64,000 nt of DNA from contig JADJRE010000004.1 of assembly GCA_016712375.1 (NCBI GenBank), forward strand, positions 186,001 to 250,000. The letters run 5' to 3'. How positions within the stretch are numbered: position 1 is the stretch's first letter; each line of letters starts with the position of its first letter. The translations under genes and the position numbers were made by a program. The notes under the pieces are model-generated. The model saw only the letters and a program-made list of their open reading frames with translations. It had not been told where the DNA came from and did no database searches. This document shows positions 29,202 through 38,804 of this stretch, piece by piece. Origin of the DNA: Rhodospirillales bacterium. Lineage in GTDB: Bacteria > Pseudomonadota > Alphaproteobacteria > Rhodospirillales > Defluviicoccaceae.

Positions 29202-29936
29202 TCAGCTTGCCCATTGCAGTGCGGGCAATTGACTGAAGACCTGTCGCACGCCGGTGCTCCATTGACGACTCAACGTAGCAAAGTAGGGATCGCCCGCATC
29301 GAACCGCCGGCGCATCCGAATTTCGAGACTGTCGCGCTGGTAGCAGATCAAGTCGATCGGCATCCCGACCGAGAGGTTGCTTCGCATGGTGGAGTCGAAG
29401 GAGACGAGCACGCACTTCGCCGCATCGGCAAGAGACGTGGAAGGCGAGATCACGCGATCGATGATTGGCTTGCCATACTTGGTTTCACCGGTCTGCAAAA
29501 AGGGCGTATCACATCCCGCCTCGATAAAGTTTCCCTCGGCGTAGACACGAAACAGCCGCAACGGCTCGCCGCCGATCTGTCCGCCGAGGATGAACGAGGC
29601 GTTGAACTTGATGGCACTTTCCGCCAGATACGGGCCATCGCGGCGCTCGATGTCGCGCATCGCGTCGGCTACCAGATTGGCGACGTCAAACATCGTCCGG
29701 GCATTCCAGAGATTAGGTGCACCGGTCTCGATGTCGCTCCGTTGCGTTAGGAGGCTGATGACGGCCTGGGTTCCTGCCAGACTCCCTGAGCTCAACAGAA
29801 CGATCACCCTGTCGCCCGAGCGCTCGAACACCGTCATTTTGCAGAAGGTGGCGAAATCGTCGACTTCCGCATGGGTGCGAGAGTCAGAGGCGAAGATCAT
29901 TCCCTCGTCGAGCAGGACGCCCACGCAGTAAGTCAT
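29202..29936 (-). CDS. Anbu, proteasome-beta-related peptidase
   Basis: Anbu proteins are bacterial relatives of HslV and proteasome beta subunits. The 244-residue product starts MTYCVGVLLDEG, with Thr2 as the likely N-terminal nucleophile after Met removal, followed by FASDSRTHAEVDDFATFCK. I chose ATG 29936 because it exposes that Thr; the frame opens 25 codons earlier without family support. Anbu usually sits in a cluster with a circularly permuted ATP-grasp protein, an alpha-E protein and a transglutaminase. Only the transglutaminase is present here. The gene is intact. Confidence 0.92.
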   Translation of the reverse strand: MTYCVGVLLDEGMIFASDSRTHAEVDDFATFCKMTVFERSGDRVIVLLSSGSLAGTQAVISLLTQRSDIETGAPNLWNARTMFDVANLVADAMRDIERRDGPYLAESAIKFNASFILGGQIGGEPLRLFRVYAEGNFIEAGCDTPFLQTGETKYGKPIIDRVISPSTSLADAAKCVLVSFDSTMRSNLSVGMPIDLICYQRDSLEIRMRRRFDAGDPYFATLSRQWSTGVRQVFSQLPALQWAS

Positions 29937-30022
29937 ATTCGCTCTCGAAGGATGCTCAAGCCCGGTTTCGACCGGCCGCGATCTTAAGCGCCGCCGAGTT
30001 TGCCGGATCATGGGCGAGACAA

Positions 30023-30202
30023 TTAATGACCATGGGAGCCGTAAGAATGAGCGCGTATTCCCTCACGCCAAGCGCTCGTGTGCTTGCAGCGATCGCAGAT
30101 CCGGTGCCCCTCCCAGCCGCTGACAAACTCGCTCTGGCACTTCAGGCATCGGCGCACTTTTCCGGATGAAGCAGCAGGCGGTTCGGGATCGTCATTATGC
30201 AT
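30023..30202 (-). CDS. small zinc-ribbon protein
   Basis: A 59-residue frame (MHNDDPEPPAASSGK at the start) carries two CxxC pairs, RRCLKCQSEF and RICDRCKHTSAW, spaced as a zinc ribbon. Similar short CLxC...CxxCKxxSAWR proteins of unknown function occur in Alphaproteobacteria. No clear ribosome site is seen. It lies 87 bases upstream of the Anbu start on the same strand and could be co-transcribed with it. Confidence 0.65.
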   Translation of the reverse strand: MHNDDPEPPAASSGKVRRCLKCQSEFVSGWEGHRICDRCKHTSAWREGIRAHSYGSHGH

Positions 30203-30305
30203 TCTAGAATATATGGGCCCGGAGAGGCGGAATTACGATCGCCTGCAAGAAAAAACGAGTTCGTCGAGTGACATCGAAATAGTTCGTCAGATCTTGCGCT
30301 TCGGC

Positions 30306-30752
30306 TCAGCTCATTCTTTGCAGGCGTAGGATGGCCTCGTGCAGTGCCGACAGAAACTTCGAGCGATCCATCGTCGATAGCGGCTTTGGTCCTCGCGTCA
30401 CGGTGCCGGCGGCCCGCAGATCTGTCATCAGGTTGCGCGTCGCCAGTGCCAGCCCGATCGAGTCCTCGGTGAACAAACGACCGTCCGGTCGCAACACGAT
30501 TGCACCCACCTTGACGCATCGGGCGGCAAGCGGGATGTCCGTGGTCACCACGATGTGCCGGCAATCGACGTGCTCGGCAATCCAATCGTCGGCCGCATCC
30601 GACTCCGCTCCGACGACAACCAAGCGAATGCGCGGATCGCGCGGCACGGCGATGAAGCTGTTGGAAACGACGACAACCGGCACCGAATGACGCTCGGCAA
30701 CGCGGTAGATCTCACGTTTCACCGGACAAGCGTCAGCATCGACGTAGATCAC
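30306..30752 (-). CDS. YaiI/YqxD family (UPF0178, DUF188) protein
   Basis: The 148-residue product begins MIYVDADACPVKREIYRVAER, the hallmark of UPF0178, and contains VVTTDIPLAARCVKVGA and the C-terminal SKFLSALHEAILRL. The fold is PIN-like with acidic residues, suggesting a nuclease or metal-binding role, but function is not established. It lies between the zinc-ribbon gene and tRNA-Pro and is intact. Confidence 0.9.
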   Translation of the reverse strand: MIYVDADACPVKREIYRVAERHSVPVVVVSNSFIAVPRDPRIRLVVVGAESDAADDWIAEHVDCRHIVVTTDIPLAARCVKVGAIVLRPDGRLFTEDSIGLALATRNLMTDLRAAGTVTRGPKPLSTMDRSKFLSALHEAILRLQRMS

Positions 30753-30907
30753 GGGCGATCCAGGCGCGCCAGCGGTCGACCACGTCGAAAATCATTCAAT
30801 GGCAGCAGGATCAATCCAATCGGCGGGAGCTTGGTTTGGTTTTTAGCTTGGCTGGGACTGCTCCCACCGGCCGGGAAAATCCTGGCGAAATCTCTAGGCT
30901 GGCCCAC

Positions 30908-30984
30908 TGGTCGGAGTGAGAGGATTCGAACCTCCGACCCCTGCCTCCCGAAGACAGTGCTCTACCAGGCTGAGCTACACTCCG
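30908..30984 (-). tRNA. tRNA-Pro (CGG)
   Basis: A complete cloverleaf is readable on the minus strand: acceptor CGGAGTG/CACTCCG, D-arm GCTC..GAGC, anticodon stem CTGTC/GGCAG around loop TTCGGGA (anticodon CGG), T-arm with GGTTCGAATCC and an encoded CCA. Total 77 bases. Confidence 0.97.
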
Positions 30985-31051
30985 ATGGGTCGTAAGGCCG
31001 CGTATATAGCGTGCGAATGCGGCAGACAGCAAGCCGATCGCAACGGACGGA

Positions 31052-31916
31052 TCAGAAGGCTCGCTCTATGCAGAAGTCGACGACCTCGAGCAGCGCGTGC
31101 TTGCCGGCGCTGTCGGGAAAAACGGCCAGCGCGCGCCGCGCCTCTTCACCGTAGCCCCGGGCACGCTCGACACTGTCGGCTGAGCGCGAGCACGAGCGGG
31201 AGAGTCATCTTCCCCTCGCGGAAGTCATCGCCGATGGTCTTGCCGAGTGTCGCCTGCTTCGCCGAGTAATCCAGCACATCGTCGATGAGCTGGAAGACGA
31301 GGCCCAGATTCATGCCGTAGCTGTCGAGCGCATCGGCTTCCTTTCGCGGCCGGTCGGCGATCACGGCGCCGATCCGGCACGCAGCGGCAAAGAGCTGCGC
31401 GGTCTTCGAACGAATAACGTCGAGATACGCAGCCTCGGTGGTATCGACGTCGCTGGTGGTGATGAGTTGCATCACCTCGCCTTCGGCGATGATCGACGAC
31501 GCCCGTGACAGAATTCCGAGGATTTCCAGCGAGCCGTGCTCGACCATCAATTCAAAGGCGCGACTGAACAGAAAGTCGCCAACCAGAACGCTTGGCTTAT
31601 TACCCCAGACGGTGTTAGCGGAGGCGAGGCCGCGGCGTAATACCGAATCATCAACCACGTCGTCATGCAACAAGGTCGCGGTATGGATGAATTCAACGCA
31701 CGTCGCAAGGCCCGAGATGCTTTCGGCCGCGTAGCCACAAAGCCGCGCCGATGCCAGCGTCAGCATCGGCCGCAGCCGCTTTCCGCCTGCGGCGACGACG
31801 TGCCCGGCGAGTTGCGGAATGAGCGGCACAGGGCTCTGCATCCGCTGCATTATCAGCGTGTTGACCGCTTGCAGGTCGTCGTGCACGAGGGCGGTCAGGG
31901 CGTCGAGTGACGACAT
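31052..31916 (-). CDS. polyprenyl (octaprenyl/decaprenyl) diphosphate synthase, frameshifted and shortened
   Basis: This trans-prenyltransferase makes the long side chain for quinones. The first Asp-rich motif is LLHDDVVDDSVLRRG and the second is QLIDDVLDYS, followed by GDDFREGKMTLPLVLALS. Near 31182 the frame breaks. The true C-terminus resumes in another frame as ADSVERARGYGEEARRAL and ends LLEVVDFCIERAF. At about 288 residues it is 30-50 shorter than relatives, and the missing part is exactly the helix pair between these segments, so roughly 100 bases plus frame appear lost here. Assembly damage or a real deletion cannot be separated. Confidence 0.85.
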
Positions 31917-32111
31917 ACGCTGATAACGGCGTCAATGCCCACGGCCAAGCCCACGCACACTTCCTCCCGTCGATTGCCCATCGGCCGCTTGACGGCCGTT
32001 GCCCCAGGGCTGAGCATAAGAATCCGTGACGGGCGGGGTCAAGCCCGCCGCCGATGCAGCGTGCGCAGCCGAAAATCACGCGATGACCAGGACTTCGACG
32101 TCGGCAAACGG

Positions 32112-32350
32112 ATGATCGAGCTGATCCGCAGCGAGGACCCGGTGTTCATTTCCTGGTTGGAAATGCGATTAGGGCAAGCTCTGCATCAAGCGTCATGTTC
32201 TCGATGGCTACCGCCAGCGCCTACGGCGGCGCACTGGGCGCAGTCGCTTCCGGATGATGGTCGACGAAGCCGGAGCTGCCGCGGGCCCGCCGGCTGCTGG
32301 CGGAAATCTCCGGCGCAGGCGACGGCTCGGGCCGGAGCGGCGATGGCTGA
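32112..32350 (+). CDS. DUF2007-type small protein, multiply frameshifted
   Basis: Pieces in three frames match the DUF2007 pattern: MIELIRSEDPVFISWLEMRL at the start, then ASAYGGALGAVA, RMMVDEAG and LPRARRLLAEISGAGDG. At least three indels are needed to read it through. The family is about 70-80 residues and its function is unclear. The TGA at 32348-32350 overlaps the start of the following methyltransferase, a common arrangement in relatives. It is divergent from the polyprenyl synthase gene. Confidence 0.6.
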
Positions 32351-33111
32351 GGCGCTGACCGACGACCGGCTGCTCGGCGGCCGGGTCCGCCTCCGCCAGC
32401 CAGCCGATGGTTTTCCGCACATCGATTGACGCCGGTCTTGCTGGCAGCCGCGGTGCGGCGGTCGAAGGCGACGGCGTTTTGGACGTCGGTTCCGGAACGG
32501 GCGCGGCGGCGCTGTGTCTCGCGGCACGGCTTCAAGGTGTGCAGATCACCGGGATTGAAGCGGACCTGGCACTGGTGCGTCTGGCCAGCGACAATGCGGA
32601 AGAAAGCGGGCTTGCCGCCGCGTGCCCGCTTTTACTGCGGCAATCTGGCTGCGCCTCCGGTCCGTCTGTCGCCGGCCTCATTCGACCATGTCATGGCCAA
32701 TCCACCGTTCATGCCTGCCGGCAGCGGCCGGTCGCCGCAGCATTCCGGCCGCACCCAGGCCATGGTGGAGGGCGAGATCACTTTGTCCGGCTGGCTCGAC
32801 TTCTGCCTGCGGATGGTGCGTCATGGGAGGCACGGTGACGGTGATTCAGCGGGCCGATCGCCTCGACGAACTGCTAGGCGGGGCTGACTGGTCGTCTCGG
32901 CGCCCTCGTCGTCCTGCCGTTGTGGCCGCACGCGGGCGAGCCGGCGAAACGCGTCGTCATCGGCGGGCGAAAGGGTTCGGGCGCGCCGCTGACGCTGTTG
33001 CCCGGCGTGGTGCTGCACCAGCCGGATGGCGGATATACGCCGGCGGCGGAAACGGTGTTGCGCGGCGGCGAAGCGCTTGACCTGCAAGTGCCGGCGCGCC
33101 AGCGTCCTTGA
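32343..33111 (+). CDS. tRNA1(Val)-type N6-adenine methyltransferase, multiply frameshifted
   Basis: Segments in several frames reconstruct a class I methyltransferase of about 250 residues: MAEALTDDRLLGGRVRLRQP, then FRTSIDA, VLDVGSGTGAAALCLA (AdoMet loop), VMANPPFMPAG (NPPF active-site motif of N6-adenine methyltransferases), MVEGEITLSGWLDFCLRMV, GTVTVIQRADRLDELL and PHAGEPAKRVVIGGRKGSG. Four or more indels are needed (near 32415, 32445, 32620, 32825 and 32890). This is the most error-dense stretch of the window. Relatives modify A37 of tRNA-Val (TrmN6/YfiC); that substrate is inferred. Confidence 0.75.
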
Positions 33112-33199
33112 CCATTCCCGTCTATGCGCCGATATCCGCCTGATCCGCCAGCACCGCTTGGTGCGGCGACGACCATGGAAAGCCGGGAACTGAACCGCC

Positions 33200-34070
33200 A
33201 TGCGCCTGCGCTCCCTCCTAAAGAAGCTGCCGATCGAGCGTTTTCGAAACCCGCCGCCGGCCGTGGCGGTGGTCGTACTCAGCGGCATCATCGGCCGGGT
33301 GGGCGGGCTGCAACGCGGCCTGACGATGCGCGGGCTGGCCTGGACGCTGCAACGGGCGTTCGACCTCGACGATGCGAAGGCGGTGGCGCTCGTTGTCGAC
33401 TCGCCGGGCGGCTCCCCGGTACAGTCGGCATTGATCGCCCGTCGTATCCGCGCGCTGGCAGCCGAGAAGAAGCTGCCCGTCTATGCCTTCGCCGAGGACG
33501 TCGCGGCGTCGGGCGGCTATTGGCTGCTGACCGCAGGCGATGAACTCTATGCCGACGAAAGCTCGATCGTCGGGTCGATCGGCGTCGTTGCCGGCAGCTT
33601 CGGATTTCCGCAGGCGTTGCAGCGCCTCGGCGTCGAGCGGCGGCTTTACACTGCGGGCACGCACAAGGCAGCGCTGGACCCCTTCAGTCCGGAAAAACCG
33701 GAGGAAGTGCAGCACTTAAGATCCATCCTCGATGATACGCATGAAACGTTTCGCCGCCACGTGCGCGAGCGCCGCGCCGGCAAGCTGAAGACCGACGAGG
33801 ACGTGCTGTTCAGCGGGCGATTCTGGACGGGACGGGCGGCACTCGACCTTGGGCTGATCGATGGACTCGGTGACGTGCGCACCGTGATGCGCGCGCGGTT
33901 CGGCGACAAGGTACGCCTGCGGCTGATCGGCGATGGCCGGCGCTGGTGGCGCCGACGCCTCGGCTTGCCGGGAGCGGGGATGCGAGCCGGACGCGCGGTT
34001 CACGAATTGCCCGAGCGACTGCTGGGAGCGCTGGAGGAGCGGCTGATGTGGGAGCAGATTCGGGCTTTGA
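33200..34070 (+). CDS. S49-family serine peptidase
   Basis: A cytoplasmic or membrane-associated S49 (SppA/SohB-like) peptidase of about 290 residues. Motifs are VVDSPGGSPVQSA, DVAASGGYWLLTAGDELYAD with the nucleophile Ser, SSIVGSIGVV, and the likely general base Lys in YTAGTHKAALDPFSPE. It has no signal peptide. The open frame runs on into the acetyltransferase, but the family usually ends soon after EERLMW. A neighbouring frame gives SRFGL and a stop at 34068-34070, so a one-base shift near 34050 creates a false fusion. ATG 33200 begins MRLRSLLKKLPIERF. Confidence 0.88.
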
Positions 34071-34876
34071 GCGCGTCTTCCGCCGACAGCGAGCGGTTGC
34101 GCCCGGAAAGCCTTTTCCGAGGAACCGGTCGTTCCTGCCTCCCCGGCCTGGTTTTATCCGCCGCGGGTCGCGCTCGATGGCGCAAGCGTACGGCTGGAGC
34201 CCGATCAACCGCGCACGCCGCGGAACTCTATACGGCTTCGCACGCAGACGAGCGTGCCCGCGCCGTATGGACATACCTCTGGTCGGCGCCGTTTCCCGAC
34301 GAGGCGGCCTTCGTCACGTGGCTGCGCGAAGGCGCCGCCGCTGCCGATCCGGTGTTCTACACCATCCGTGACCGGGCGAGCGGCCGGGCCTCGGGGATGG
34401 CCGCCTTCATGCGCATCGCACCCAAGGATGGCGTGTTGGAGATCGGCCACATCTGGTTCGCGCCGGCGCGGCAGCGAACCCGCGCTGCAACGGAGGCGCT
34501 GGTTTTGATGCTGCGTCACGCGTTCGATGATCTCGGCTATCGGCGCGTCGAGTGGAAGTGCAACGCGCTCAATGCACCCTCCCGCCGGGCGGCGCGGCGG
34601 CTCGGCTTCCGCTTCGAAGGGATCTTCTTCCGGCACATGATCATCAAGGGCCGCAACCGGGACACTGCATGGTACGCGATGCTGGCGGAGGAGTGGCCGG
34701 AACGCCGCGCGGCCTTCGACGGCTGGCTGGCCGCCGCGAACTTCGACGCTGAAGGCCGCCAACGCCGGCCGCTCGTCCGGGCCAGCGATTGGCGGATGTT
34801 GACTCGGTGGCGCCTGTGGGCCGCGGCGTTCGTCGCGGCCTCCGGCAGCGTCAATGCGGGTGATATCGCCGCCTGA
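34071..34876 (+). CDS. GNAT-family N-acetyltransferase, frameshifted
   Basis: A RimJ/RimL-like acetyltransferase of about 230-260 residues. The N-terminal part lies in another frame (PAWFYPPRVALDGASVRLEP) and joins HAAELYTASHADERARAVWTYL after one base is removed near 34213. Further on are the acetyl-CoA-binding region IGHIWFAPARQRTRAATEAL and RRVEWKCNALNAPSRRAARRLGF, followed by FFRHMIIKGRNRDTAWYAM, typical of this subgroup. The exact start is uncertain and may be the TTG at 34066. The substrate is unknown. Confidence 0.8.
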
Positions 34877-35113
34877 GCCAGCATCGGGGCGCGGAATGCG
34901 CGCCAGCATCTTGTACCCGGCGCCTCTGCCCGGCTGAAGTGATGATTTCTCCTCGGCGATGTCGAAGTAGTCCTTGCCGAGGGCATCCAGGATGTTCGGC
35001 CGGTGCGAGACGATCACCGTGTCGGTGCCCGCCGCTGGTGCCTTCGCCAGCAGTGCCCGTAGCGCCGCGGCGCGACGCTGGCTCTCCACCGGCGGCACGT
35101 TCTGCGGCCGCAC
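34877..35113 (-). pseudogene. histidine phosphatase family fragment
   Basis: The minus strand encodes the C-terminal third of a phosphoglycerate-mutase-like histidine phosphatase: NVPPVESQRRAAALRALLA, TVIVSHRPNILDALGKDYFDIAE and GAGYKMLARI. The N-terminal RHG motif is not found upstream in any frame I could follow, so the gene is truncated, damaged or misassembled at about 35115. Confidence 0.55.
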
Positions 35114-35578
35114 GTCTGTTTCTCATGTCGGCAAGCGGTCGTCTCGTGCGGCGTATTCCTGCGGCGGGGGCGGTTGTCGAGCATCGATTGCGTGTCGGTC
35201 GCGGTGGCGTGGTGGTCTGGTGTGCCTTGCGTCGGTCGCTCGCTGGCGAGACGCGGTCAGCGCGCGCTGTGCGTGCGGGTCGAGCGACGCCGCGGTGCTA
35301 ACCCCCGCTCCGGCCCAAAGGGCAGGTTAAAGGAAGGCATCTTCGAGGATGCGGCCGATCGCATAGACAGGTAGAAGCCGGCGGCGCTCAATACCTCGTT
35401 ATCGCGGCGACGGTAACGGAAGCTTGATGAGATGCGACCAGGATCGGGTCGGGGGCGATTTACCGCCTCGTCTTGACCGTGCCCGCGGGCCGGGTCGTAT
35501 GGTCCGGCCGTCAAAAGCGAGGCGGCAAGCCCGACTTCGCGGCACGGCTATATCCAAAGATGGTATCCAGATCGGTCT
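35114..35578. other. unassigned region upstream of glyQ
   Basis: No gene is recognised. It lies between the phosphatase fragment and glyQ and probably contains damaged 5' parts of both. The minus strand has open but unconvincing frames (for example NEVLSAAGFYL near 35400). Confidence 0.3.
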
Positions 35579-36440
35579 GACAGCTTCCAATCGCTGATTC
35601 TCCGCCTGCAAACGTTCTGGGCGGAGCGCGGCTGCGTGGTGCTGCAGCCGTTCGACATGGAGGTCGGGGCTGGCACGTTCCACCCGGCGACGACGCTGCG
35701 CGCACTGGGGCCCGACCCCTGGAAGTGCGCTTACGTCCAGCCGTCACGCCGCCCGACCGACGGCCGGTACGGCGAGAACCCCAACCGCTTGCAGCACTAC
35801 TACCAGTTCCAGGTGCTGCTGAAGCCCTCGCCGCCGAATTCGCAGGACCTCTACCTGGAAAGCCTCTACCACCTCGGCATCGATCCCTCGCTGCACGACA
35901 TCCGCTTCGTCGAGGACGACTGGGAGAGCCCGACGCTGGGCGCCTGGGGCCTCGGCTGGGAAGTGTGGTGCGACGGCATGGAGGTCACCCAGTACACCTA
36001 CTTCCAGCAGGTGGGCGGCATCGAGTGCGCGCCGGTCTCGGTCGAGCTGACCTACGGCCTGGAGCGCCTCGCGATGTACATCCAGGGCGTCGAGAACGTC
36101 TACGACCTGGACTGGGACGGCTGCGGCACCACCTACGGCGACGTGTTCCTGCAGAACGAGCGGGAAGGCTCCGCCTACAATTTCGAGCACGCCAACGCCG
36201 AGCAACTGTTCCGCCACTTCGCCGACGCCGAAGCGGAGTGCCAGGCGTTGCTGACGCTACCGAAGCCGCTGGTGTTGCCCAGCCTACGACCAGTGCATTA
36301 AGGCGAGCCACACCTTCAACCTGCTCGACGCCCGCGGCGTCATCAGCGTCACCGAGCGCGCCGCCTAGATCGGCCGGGTGCGGGCGCTGGCGAAGGGCTG
36401 CTGCGAGGCCTGGCTGGCGAGCCGCGGTCATGCGGGCTGA
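35579..36440 (+). CDS. glyQ: glycyl-tRNA synthetase alpha subunit, with frameshift and in-frame TAG
   Basis: GlyQ carries the catalytic site of the bacterial alpha2beta2 glycyl-tRNA synthetase. FQSLILRLQTFWAERGCVVLQP, GAGTFHPATTLRALGP and TYFQQVGGIECAPVSVELTYGLERLAMY are diagnostic. Two lesions are visible. An extra A near 36281 shifts the frame before AYDQCIKASHTFNLLDARG, and a TAG at 36366-36368 stands where relatives have Tyr (AAYIGRVR). With these repaired it ends ASRGHAG at 36440. The start is unclear: no ATG lies in frame upstream of FQSL. The gene is essential, so sequence error is the likelier explanation. Confidence 0.88.
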
Positions 36441-36483
36441 GGCGGTGGCGACGCCCTCACCTCCCCTCCCGCTGCGCGCCCGG

Positions 36484-36561
36484 CCCTCCTCTCCCGCGAG
36501 CGGGCGAGGGTACGCTCCTGCCGGTCGCGTCTGCTCTCCCTCTCCCGCTTGCGGGAGAGGG
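36484..36561. repeat. REP-like GC-rich hairpins between glyQ and glyS
   Basis: CCCTCTCCCGC and GCGGGAGAGGG (36538-36561) form a perfect 11-bp stem with a 2-base loop. A less perfect copy (CTCCCGC GA GCGGGCGAG) lies at 36484-36510. Such palindromes with TGAGGGG nearby are common intergenic repeats in high-GC proteobacteria. The element sits inside a predicted operon. Confidence 0.6.
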
Positions 36562-36588
36562 TCGGGGTGAGGGGCGCGGGGCCGACCA

Positions 36589-38794
36589 ATGCCTGAACTC
36601 CTGCTCGAATTGCTGTCCGAAGAAATCCCCGCCCGCATGCAGGCGCGCGCCGCCGCGGACCTGAAGCGGCTGGTGTGCGAGGGGCTCGGCAAGGCGCAAC
36701 TGGCGTTCACCCGCGCCGAGGCCTACGTCACGCCGCGACGTCTGGCACTCGTCATGGACGGCTTGCCCGAGCAGCAACCGGACGTGCGCGAAGACCGCAA
36801 GGGTCCGCGCGTCGGCTCGCCGGAGAAGGCGGTGGAAGGATTTCTGCGCGCCGTCGGGCTTGCGTCCGTTGCTGAGGCGGAGGTGCGCGAGACGGACAAG
36901 GGCAGCTTTTACTTCGCGAACAAGGTTATGGTCGGCTCTGACACTATAGCCGAGCTTGGAATTATCATAGGAGATGCACGCCTAAAGGAAACTACCTTGG
37001 CCAAGAAGGTCAATGCGGTAAGGTGACGGCAGATCCAGGTACCGTTCGGCCGGTTCATAACTTGCGATTCGTTTGGGGGTGATGTTGTGACGCCCTGAAG
37101 CGTGACCAATCTCCGCGAAGGCTGGCGAGCATCGGGGGCTGCACAAACGTTGAACAAGATCCTAATCCTAATCTTTATGCATAAAGTTAATTGTAGCCAA
37201 GTCCCGAACTCGGGGCCACCGGTTCCTCGCCCCAACCGAATTCATCGTGTCGCGACTTCGCCGACTACCGCGACAAGCTGCGGGCCGCGAAGGTCATGCT
37301 GGATCCGGCGGAGCGTCGCGCGCTGATCGCGGAGCGGGCGGCGGCGCTGGCGGCGGCCGAGGGACTGACGGTTCGCCAGGATGACGCGCTGCTGGACGAG
37401 GTGACGGGCCTGGTCGAATGGCCGGTGCCGATGCTGGGCAGCATCGATCCGAAATTCATGGACGTGCCGGCCGAGGTGCTCATTACCGCGATGCGGGCGC
37501 ACCAGAAATACTTCTCGCTAGTTGATGCTGACGGCAAGCTGGCGCCGCGCTTCGTGCTGGTCGCCAACACCGAAGCGACCGACGGCGGGAAAGCGATCGT
37601 CGCCGGCAACGAGCGTGTGCTGCGGGCGAGGTTGTCCGACGCCAAGTTCTTCTGGGACGAGGACCGCAAGCGCACCCTGGAAAGCCGCGTCCCGAAACTC
37701 GCAGAACGGGTGTTTCACGCCAAGCTGGGTTCAGATCTGCAACGAACCGAACGGCTGGTGGGAACTCGCGCGGATCTTGGCGCCGCCTATGGGGCGGATC
37801 CCAATCTCGCCGACCGGGCAGCGCAGCTGTGCAAGGCCGACCTGATGAGCGCAGATGGTGGGAGATTCCCTGAGCTGCAGGGGGTGATGGGCCGATACTA
37901 CGCGCTGCACAACGGCGGGGAGCCGGCTGAAGTCGCGGAGGCGATCCGCCGAGCACTATTCGCCGCAGGGGCCCCCGACCGACCGATACCCAACGGCGCC
38001 GGCATCGGTGGCCGTGGCACTGGCCGACAAGATCGACACGCTGGTGGGTTTCTTTTGCGATCGATGAGAAGCCCACCGGGTCTCGTGATCCGTTCGCGTT
38101 GCGTCGCGCGGGGTTAGGGGTCATCCGCCTTATCCTGGAAAACAACCTGCGGGTGCCCTTGCTTCAACTTCGATAAAGCAGAAGCCACGGTTGGGCGAGC
38201 ATTGTCGCGGTCGCAAATCCGGGTGGCGCCCGAGCGCTGGCGACCCTCAAGGGCCATGCCGCGGTTTCGTGGGAGGTTTTGGAGTTTCTCGCCGACCGCC
38301 TCAAGGTGCACCTGCGCGAACAAGGCGTGCGGCACGATCTTGTCGCCGCCGTGTTCGCCGGAGGGGCCGAGGACGACATTGTCCGACTTTTGTCGCGGGT
38401 GGATGCCCTAAGAGCCTTTCTCAACACGGATGACGGTGCTAACCTGCTGGTTGCCTATCGCCGGGCGAGCAACATCGTCCGGATCGAAGAAAACAACGAC
38501 AACAGGCGTTACGAGGGAGAGGCAGAGGAAGCGCTTTTCGCTGAAATCCAGGAAATCGAACTGCATCGAGCGCTGTCGGCGGCGCGCGCCGGGATCGGGC
38601 GGGCGCTTGAGGGCGAACGGTTCGGGGAGGCGATGACCATCCTCGCGGCGCTGCGGGCGCCGGTTGATGCGTTCTTCGAGCACGTCAAGGTCAATTGCCC
38701 GGATGCCGATCTGCGGATCAACCGGCTGAAATTGTTATCGCATATCCGGTCGGCGCTCGGCAGGGTCGCGGACTTTTCACAAATCGAGGGGTAG
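36589..38794 (+). CDS. glyS: glycyl-tRNA synthetase beta subunit, multiply frameshifted
   Basis: GlyS supplies the tRNA-binding half of the synthetase. Intact parts are MPELLLELLSEEIPARMQAR to ETDKGSFYFA, then DFADYRDKLRAAKVMLDPAE to GRYYALHNGGEPAEV, and SWEVLEFLADRLKVHLREQG to DFSQIEG. Between 36920 and 37215 the sequence is noticeably more AT-rich and keeps only scraps of similarity in shifting frames (DTIAELGIIIGDA, PWP, SMR, GDGR, GHRFLAP). More indels lie between 37960 and 38270 (VAVALADKIDTLVGFF and LGVIRLILENNLRVPLLQL are in different frames). It follows glyQ and precedes ppdK by 10 bases. Confidence 0.85.
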
Positions 38795-38804
38795 GAAGCA
38801 AGCC

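Noticed and set aside
33200..34876. Single S49 peptidase-acetyltransferase fusion protein
   Set aside because: The joining segment matches neither family. The normal S49 C-terminus with a stop at 34070 and the normal GNAT N-terminus lie in other frames, so indels produce the fusion.
36484..36561. CRISPR-like repeats between glyQ and glyS
   Set aside because: There are only two unequal palindromes without uniform spacers. They are REP-like hairpins.
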